Both the position numbers and the translations under genes were made by a program. This document shows, piece by piece, positions 59,807 to 64,000 of a stretch of 64,000 bases of DNA. The stretch comes from Pseudanabaenaceae cyanobacterium SKYG29 (GTDB taxonomy: Bacteria; Cyanobacteriota; Cyanobacteriia; Pseudanabaenales; Pseudanabaenaceae): contig JANWWT010000004.1 in assembly GCA_025055675.1 (NCBI GenBank), positions 186,001 through 250,000 of the forward strand, given 5' to 3'. The notes under the pieces were generated by a model. The model saw only the letters and a list, made by a program, of their open reading frames with translations. It was not told the DNA's origin and did not search any database. The number at the start of each line of letters is the position of its first letter. Within the stretch, counting starts at the first letter, position 1.

Positions 59807-59821
59807 GTAACTGTCAGTTAC
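59807..59821. promoter_or_regulatory. 15-bp palindrome upstream of ald
   Basis: GTAACTG, central T, CAGTTAC: a perfect inverted repeat between the NUDIX stop and the ald start. It resembles an NtcA box but has nine, not eight, bases between GTA and TAC. It could be an operator for ald or a small hairpin at the NUDIX 3' end. Confidence 0.4.
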
Positions 59822-59836
59822 CTAGCCAACAAATGT

Positions 59837-60394
59837 TTAACTGTCTAAATACCTCAATGCCATGTGCCAAGCTGTGATGCTCTTACTGTCAACTAAGGTA
59901 GGGCAATCCCCCCCACTGTGAATGAGGTCTTCGATCTGCTCCCGATCGTATAACTGTACTGTAATGTCTTCATCCTCATCGCCGCTGGGTTGTTCTGCCA
60001 ATTTTTCTAAGTCCTTTGCCAGATAGACATGAATGACCTCATCAGAATAACCAGGACAGAGGAAGAACGCGCCTAACTTTTGCCAACTGTGGGCACGATA
60101 ACCCGTTTCTTCTTCTATTTCTCGTTTGATAGTAGTTTCTGGGTCCTCTGCTGGTTCTAGGGTGCCAGCGGGAAATTCCAAGAGATACCGTTGCACAGCA
60201 AAGCGATATTGTTTGATCATCACTAGTTTGCCCTCTGCCGTCACAGGTACAACCATGGCTGCTCCCGGATGGACAATATACTCGTATTCCCCCTCTTTGC
60301 CGTTGGGCAGTTGTAACCGATCGATGCGAATTTTGTATTTACGTCCCTGGTAGGTAAGGCGGTTTTGCAATAAAACAAAGGGCACAGTAGTCAT
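59837..60394 (-). CDS. NUDIX hydrolase (ADP-ribose pyrophosphatase-like)
   Basis: About 185 residues. The NUDIX box is perfect: G-x5-E-x7-REUxEExGU read as GTLEPAEDP, then TTIKREIEEETGY, so the metal-binding enzyme should be active. The N-terminal part (GRKYKIRIDRLQLPNG, then EYIVHPGAAMVVPV) is typical of ADP-ribose pyrophosphatases. The ATG at 60394 is chosen over a GTG 6 nt earlier. Its 5' end overlaps the remnant GH114-like frame. Confidence 0.9.
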   Translation of the reverse strand: MTTVPFVLLQNRLTYQGRKYKIRIDRLQLPNGKEGEYEYIVHPGAAMVVPVTAEGKLVMIKQYRFAVQRYLLEFPAGTLEPAEDPETTIKREIEEETGYRAHSWQKLGAFFLCPGYSDEVIHVYLAKDLEKLAEQPSGDEDEDITVQLYDREQIEDLIHSGGDCPTLVDSKSITAWHMALRYLDS

Positions 60395-60833
60395 AAACAC
60401 TAGAGGATAGTTTCCCTTTAATCATACCCTTGTCTGTAAAGCTTGGTTTTTGGCGGTGAGGGGGACAGGTTTGTAACCAGGCATCGAGGTTGCAGTGTGT
60501 GCAAATTGCACTAAAGCCTAGTTGCTGGGATTGACGATTATGGGGGAGGTCTGTGTATTCAGAGGCAAATACAGGTTTTCCCGCAGCAATGTAACCTCGC
60601 AAAGATAGTTCCCAACCGTAATAGAACCCATCTTCATCATAAAGGTTAACCAGGTCGGCCGCAGGAGTGTTGTTCTGTCCGATCGCTAGTCCTCTTTTGT
60701 AGGCTTCGGTAGGTGAGGGGACCATGTTGTCAGGTTCCACCCCATCAAAACAGGTCAGCATGACGGGGGCAAGCCAGTAGCCAGTTCTCGTAGGAGCCAA
60801 CCTTGTGCCTTGGCGGCGATAGCAGCCCACCAC
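60339..60833 (-). pseudogene. Remnant of a GH114-like (endo-alpha-1,4-polygalactosaminidase) gene
   Basis: The open frame reads FDGVEPDNMV, then TEAYKRGLAIGQNNTPAADL, GYIAAGKPVFASEYTDLP and LDAWLQTCP, which match the second half of TM1410/GH114 proteins (normally CDGVEPDNVD, RGLSIGLKND, AGKPVF.EY). The N-terminal barrel strands are missing: only broken pieces (LDLQIRPDVIDLD) lie upstream to about 60890, and the segment after VEPDN is shortened. The frame also runs past the usual end into the NUDIX start. So a decayed gene, not a functional enzyme, is the best reading. Confidence 0.65.
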
Positions 60834-60970
60834 CGATCGGTGCCGATCAAGATCAATGACATCGGGGCGTATTTGTAAGTCAAGTTTAGCGGTAAGCTGC
60901 CATTACCAACTCAGACCAGGGGAGAGCTGGCACCAAGAGATAACCAGCAGAGGGAAACCCGACAACCAGC

Positions 60971-62332
60971 TCATCTACCGCCGACTACAACATTGCGAAT
61001 GCGCACATGGGGACCGCCCACACTCACTGGCAGACCGATTTGATCAGCCTTACCGCAGCCGCCGTAGGCAAATTGGGTGTCGTTGCCGATGGCATCAATA
61101 TCCTTCAAAGTTTGGAAGACGTTACCACTCAAGGTAATATCGCTCACAGGTTCGGCAATTTCGCCATTGCGAATCATATAGCCAGCTGCCGCCGCAAAGG
61201 TAAACATCTCCCCATTTGTCTGTCCCCCCAGCATCTTGATAGCATAGACACCAAGGTCAATATCTTTCACCATATCGGCAAAGCTGTAAGACCCAGCCTC
61301 GATCGCTGTGTTAGTCATACGCACAATGGGGGGATAGGAGGCATTCAACACTCTGGCGTTGCCTGTGGGGGCTTCTTGCATCTTGCCCGCCGTCTCTAGG
61401 TTATGTAACCTTTGGGTGAGAATACCCTCTTTAATTAGATACTTCCGTTGTCCTGGTACTCCTTCATCGTCATAGTTCATGGTGCCTGGCAGGTCGGGTA
61501 GGGTGGCATCATCAACTACGTTCAGAGCAGGATTAGCGATCGGTTTGCCTAGGGTGAGAATTTCCTGGAGACGAGGGTTTTCATAGACAAAATCCGCTTC
61601 TGACAGATGACCAAAGGCTTCATGGATAAACACCCCTGCCAGATAGGGATCAAGAATGACCGTGTATTGTCCCCCTTTTACAGGTTTAGCCTCTAGTTGC
61701 TCGATCGCTCTTTTTGCCGCTGCTAGCACCACCTCTTCTTTATGACGCAACACACCGTAGTCCGAGCGGGAGTGCAAGGACTCAAATCCCTGTCTGACCA
61801 CTCCATTGCGGGCAACCACACCAAACCGTCCCGATATATCCAAGCGTTCTTGACAAATAGCTGTACCCAAAGAATTCACAAAATAAGTAGTGGCAAAGCG
61901 ATCGCGGTAAGTAGTCATCGTCGTTTGGATGCGATCGTCATACCGCAACAGCAAATCATTGTAATAGCCGAGCAATTCCTTCTTCTCTTTTAGACTGTAG
62001 CCCCTGGGGTCATCCTTAATATCTGCCTTCACCGTATCCACCACGGGTGCAACTTCTGCCAGCTGGGTTTGTTCTTTGCCTACCAACTGAGCTTGGCTGA
62101 TAGCAGCTTCCATCCGATCGGTGATATTCTCCAGACTGTTAAATGTTACAAAACTCCAGCCCCCCCGATAACAGGCACGAATACCACCAGTCAGACCTAT
62201 AGAACGATCGACGGCATTGAGTTCTTTACCTTGAAAGGAAATAAGCGTAGATTCACTTTCTTCCAAGCGTAATTCTAAGTAATCCACAGAGCCACTATAG
62301 GATTTGAGCAGGGACAGTAGTTGGTCTTGCAT
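60971..62332 (-). CDS. tldD: TldD-family metalloprotease
   Basis: Zinc protease subunit of the TldD/TldE type, which trims small peptides and helps mature modified peptides. 453 residues. The metal site HEAFGH has His237, Glu238 and His242; a Cys in YGGCGKADQ near 432 is the usual third ligand. The N-terminal domain (LELRLEESESTLISFQGKEL) and the C-terminal DITLSGNVFQTL are standard. A TldE partner is not in the window. Confidence 0.93.
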   Translation of the reverse strand: MQDQLLSLLKSYSGSVDYLELRLEESESTLISFQGKELNAVDRSIGLTGGIRACYRGGWSFVTFNSLENITDRMEAAISQAQLVGKEQTQLAEVAPVVDTVKADIKDDPRGYSLKEKKELLGYYNDLLLRYDDRIQTTMTTYRDRFATTYFVNSLGTAICQERLDISGRFGVVARNGVVRQGFESLHSRSDYGVLRHKEEVVLAAAKRAIEQLEAKPVKGGQYTVILDPYLAGVFIHEAFGHLSEADFVYENPRLQEILTLGKPIANPALNVVDDATLPDLPGTMNYDDEGVPGQRKYLIKEGILTQRLHNLETAGKMQEAPTGNARVLNASYPPIVRMTNTAIEAGSYSFADMVKDIDLGVYAIKMLGGQTNGEMFTFAAAAGYMIRNGEIAEPVSDITLSGNVFQTLKDIDAIGNDTQFAYGGCGKADQIGLPVSVGGPHVRIRNVVVGGR

Positions 62333-62506
62333 AGTCAGTCAGCGAATTCTTATGCGCCCCTATCCTAGCAAAATTCCCCGCTGCCACAGCTGTCGCCTAG
62401 AGAACATCTACCACTGGGACTAGCAACTAGGGAAAAACTTAACATTAGCCATACCTTTTAATTGTGTGGTAAGATTCCGAGAGGATTCTACTAAAATTGC
62501 TCACCT

Positions 62507-64000
62507 ATGCTCACCGAAAACAAGCCCGAAGTCGTTGATATTACTGCAGGTGTACTCAAGCCTGGTCAATCTAGACCCGAACCCAGCTCCCCAGGTGGGC
62601 TGAGGAAATTTTTTAGTAGTATCCGCAACAAAGCTAGTGCCTTCACGGTGGGCGTTACCCTAGTTCTAATTACTACTGCTGCTGCTAGTGTATACGCATT
62701 TGTATCCTATGAGCTAGAACAAATTATCCTGCAGAGCCAGAGGGCACAAGCTAGGGATGATGGCGAAAAGCTAGAGTTGGTAATTAAAGAACGGCTAGCA
62801 GACTTCCAACCCTTGTCGCGCTTGCGTCTGTTTCGTGTAGAGTCCGTCAGTAAATCTCTAACAGTTCAGCAAAAGGCCCAGGCACTGCAGGACTTCGTGG
62901 ATGGTTCGGAAGGTGGATTTGTTTCCCTGCAATTCATTGACACTAGCGGTAACCCTCAATTCTACAGCAAAAATGTTATCCCTAGGAACCACAGCCAGGA
63001 GAGCTATTTCCAAAAAGCATTGGCAAACGAAAAGCCAATCCTAGAAGTCAGATTTACTAAGAATAAAGATAACCCACAGGCGGAGATTTATATTGCCAGG
63101 CTAGTGAGGAATTGGAATCAAGAGGTAGTCGGCATTTTACTGGGGTCAGTTAATCCCAAGGTTTTGGATGATCAACTAATACGTCTGAAAGAGAGTGACA
63201 GGAAAGACTATTTGGTGGTAGAGGAAAAGGGCAACATTTTGGTATCCTCTCGTTCAGAGCTGGTGGGCAAGCCAGTGACAGAGATCATTCCCACCTGGGA
63301 GAGCTTAGCAAAAAACTCTTCCCTCAAGTTCTTGGGAGAATGGGCAGTGGGTACTCCCTATCAGTTACGGGGAGACTTAGGCTGGTCCTTAGCAATTATT
63401 ACTAAAGAAAGTGAGGTTTTTGCTCCTCTATACCGCATGCAGTTGCTTTTTATTTTGGGTACTATAGGGGCGACTATTACTGTAACAGTAGCTATTTCCT
63501 ATGCGGTGGATAGATTCATCCAGCCCTTGTTAGCAGCAACGGAAGTGGTAAAATTGCTTGGAGCAGGTAACTTGGATGCTAGGGTTGCAGTAAAAGGGGA
63601 AGACGAACTAGCAGTCCTCGGTCAAAATATCAACAGTCTGGCGGAACAGCTGAAGGAGTTGTTAGAAGAGAAAGAGAAAGAAGTAGAACGGATAGAAATT
63701 GCCCGCCAAGAAGCAAGACTAGAGGCAGAACAACTGGCAAGAGAACAACAGGAGGCAAAAGAGTTTTTGCAAAAACGTGCTTTGGAACTCCTGCTGGAAG
63801 TTGACCCTGTCAGTAGGGGGGACTTGACAGTGCGGGCAAAGGTAACTCCCGATGAGATTGGCACGATCGCTGACTCCTACAATGCAATCATTCGCAGTCT
63901 GCGGCAGATTGTGCAGCAAGTGCAAGTAACAGCGGCTTCGGTATTTGCCACTTCCCAGGAAAACGAGGAGTCGATCAGAGGAATTGTGGAAGAGTATCTG
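62507..64000 (+). CDS. Methyl-accepting chemotaxis protein, PilJ-like, 5' part
   Basis: 498 codons to the window edge. A 45-residue cytoplasmic N-terminus, membrane helix about 46-66, a sensor (dCache-like) domain about 70-300 containing FVSLQFIDTSGNPQFY and YIARLVRNW, a second helix about 310-335, a first HAMP about 336-385, a coiled coil and a second HAMP-like unit (SRGDLTVRAKVTPDEIGTIAD) at about 430-480. The signalling domain is beyond the edge. The tandem-HAMP form is typical of cyanobacterial PilJ-type receptors that control pilus-based phototaxis; the pilBTC operon is about 13 kb away. Confidence 0.88.
   Translation, partial: MLTENKPEVVDITAGVLKPGQSRPEPSSPGGLRKFFSSIRNKASAFTVGVTLVLITTAAASVYAFVSYELEQIILQSQRAQARDDGEKLELVIKERLADFQPLSRLRLFRVESVSKSLTVQQKAQALQDFVDGSEGGFVSLQFIDTSGNPQFYSKNVIPRNHSQESYFQKALANEKPILEVRFTKNKDNPQAEIYIARLVRNWNQEVVGILLGSVNPKVLDDQLIRLKESDRKDYLVVEEKGNILVSSRSELVGKPVTEIIPTWESLAKNSSLKFLGEWAVGTPYQLRGDLGWSLAIITKESEVFAPLYRMQLLFILGTIGATITVTVAISYAVDRFIQPLLAATEVVKLLGAGNLDARVAVKGEDELAVLGQNINSLAEQLKELLEEKEKEVERIEIARQEARLEAEQLAREQQEAKEFLQKRALELLLEVDPVSRGDLTVRAKVTPDEIGTIADSYNAIIRSLRQIVQQVQVTAASVFATSQENEESIRGIVEEYL

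Overview
The window is chromosomal DNA from a cyanobacterium. Evidence is the photosynthesis and bilin genes (psbQ-like, heme oxygenase ho1, ndhS, petH, rpaB/ycf27), cyanobacterial regulators (glnB with an NtcA box), pilBTC, DUF3134, Uma2 and ComFB families, and a very high density of the hexamer CGATCG, the core of the HIP1 repeat. I counted roughly 33 copies in the first 10 kb where about 2-3 are expected. I cannot name the species. The ferredoxin-NADP reductase lacks the CpcD-like domain normal in most phycobilisome-bearing cyanobacteria, and the PsbQ-like protein lacks a lipobox; both hint at an atypical or early-branching lineage, but that is inference.

Layout. 1-4.8 kb (minus): glycogen phosphorylase (cut by the window edge), phosphoglucomutase, a TerB/DUF697/SHOCT-like protein and YraN. 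4.9-10.5 kb (plus): a Uma2 protein, an mntC-mntA-mntB manganese ABC transporter, a GerMN protein and a GH3 hydrolase. 10.5-15.4 kb (minus): rpaB, a 52-aa gene, sdhB and glnB (probably one transcript behind an NtcA box), prfA, rpmE and a GDP-fucose-synthase-like gene. 15.6-21.5 kb (plus): a short secreted TPS-domain protein, a GNAT, a trypsin-like protease, psbQ-like, a small membrane protein, ho1, prmC and an SDR. 21.4-24.9 kb (minus): an EgtC-like amidotransferase abutting a kinase/WD40 protein with an embedded DnaJ-like zinc finger, then ndhS. 24.9-27.1 kb: ispF and a peptide-type binding lipoprotein. 27.1-30.9 kb (minus): tRNA-His, a 44-aa membrane peptide, a CruG-like glycosyltransferase, a double-ComFB protein and a SpoIIM-family protein. 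31-33.8 kb: a secreted unknown, two convergent coiled-coil proteins and an RRM protein.

33.8-36.5 kb: Pho box, phoD, a strong terminator and a decayed methyltransferase pseudogene. 36.5-45.4 kb (plus): a 65-aa gene, acpP-fabF-recJ, txlA-like, dxs, aroE and petH. 45.5-49.9 kb: pilB-pilT-pilC. 49.9-53.6 kb (minus): miaA-recQ-mraY-DUF3134. 53.6-57.3 kb (minus): phoX with its own terminator and a possible Pho box, then a K+ channel. 57.4-64 kb: a DUF1537 kinase, ald, a NUDIX hydrolase, a degraded GH114-like gene, tldD and the first 498 codons of a PilJ-type chemotaxis receptor.

How the genes work together: most is core metabolism. Three local regulatory themes stand out: two unrelated Tat-exported phosphatases (PhoD, PhoX), each with Pho-box-like direct repeats; PII and the succinate dehydrogenase Fe-S subunit apparently transcribed together under NtcA; and type IV pilus motors on the same window as a PilJ-type receptor. 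No CRISPR array, insertion sequence, prophage or rRNA was seen. The most unusual protein is the kinase/zinc-finger/WD40 chimera. I do not see a complete, clearly novel multi-gene system.
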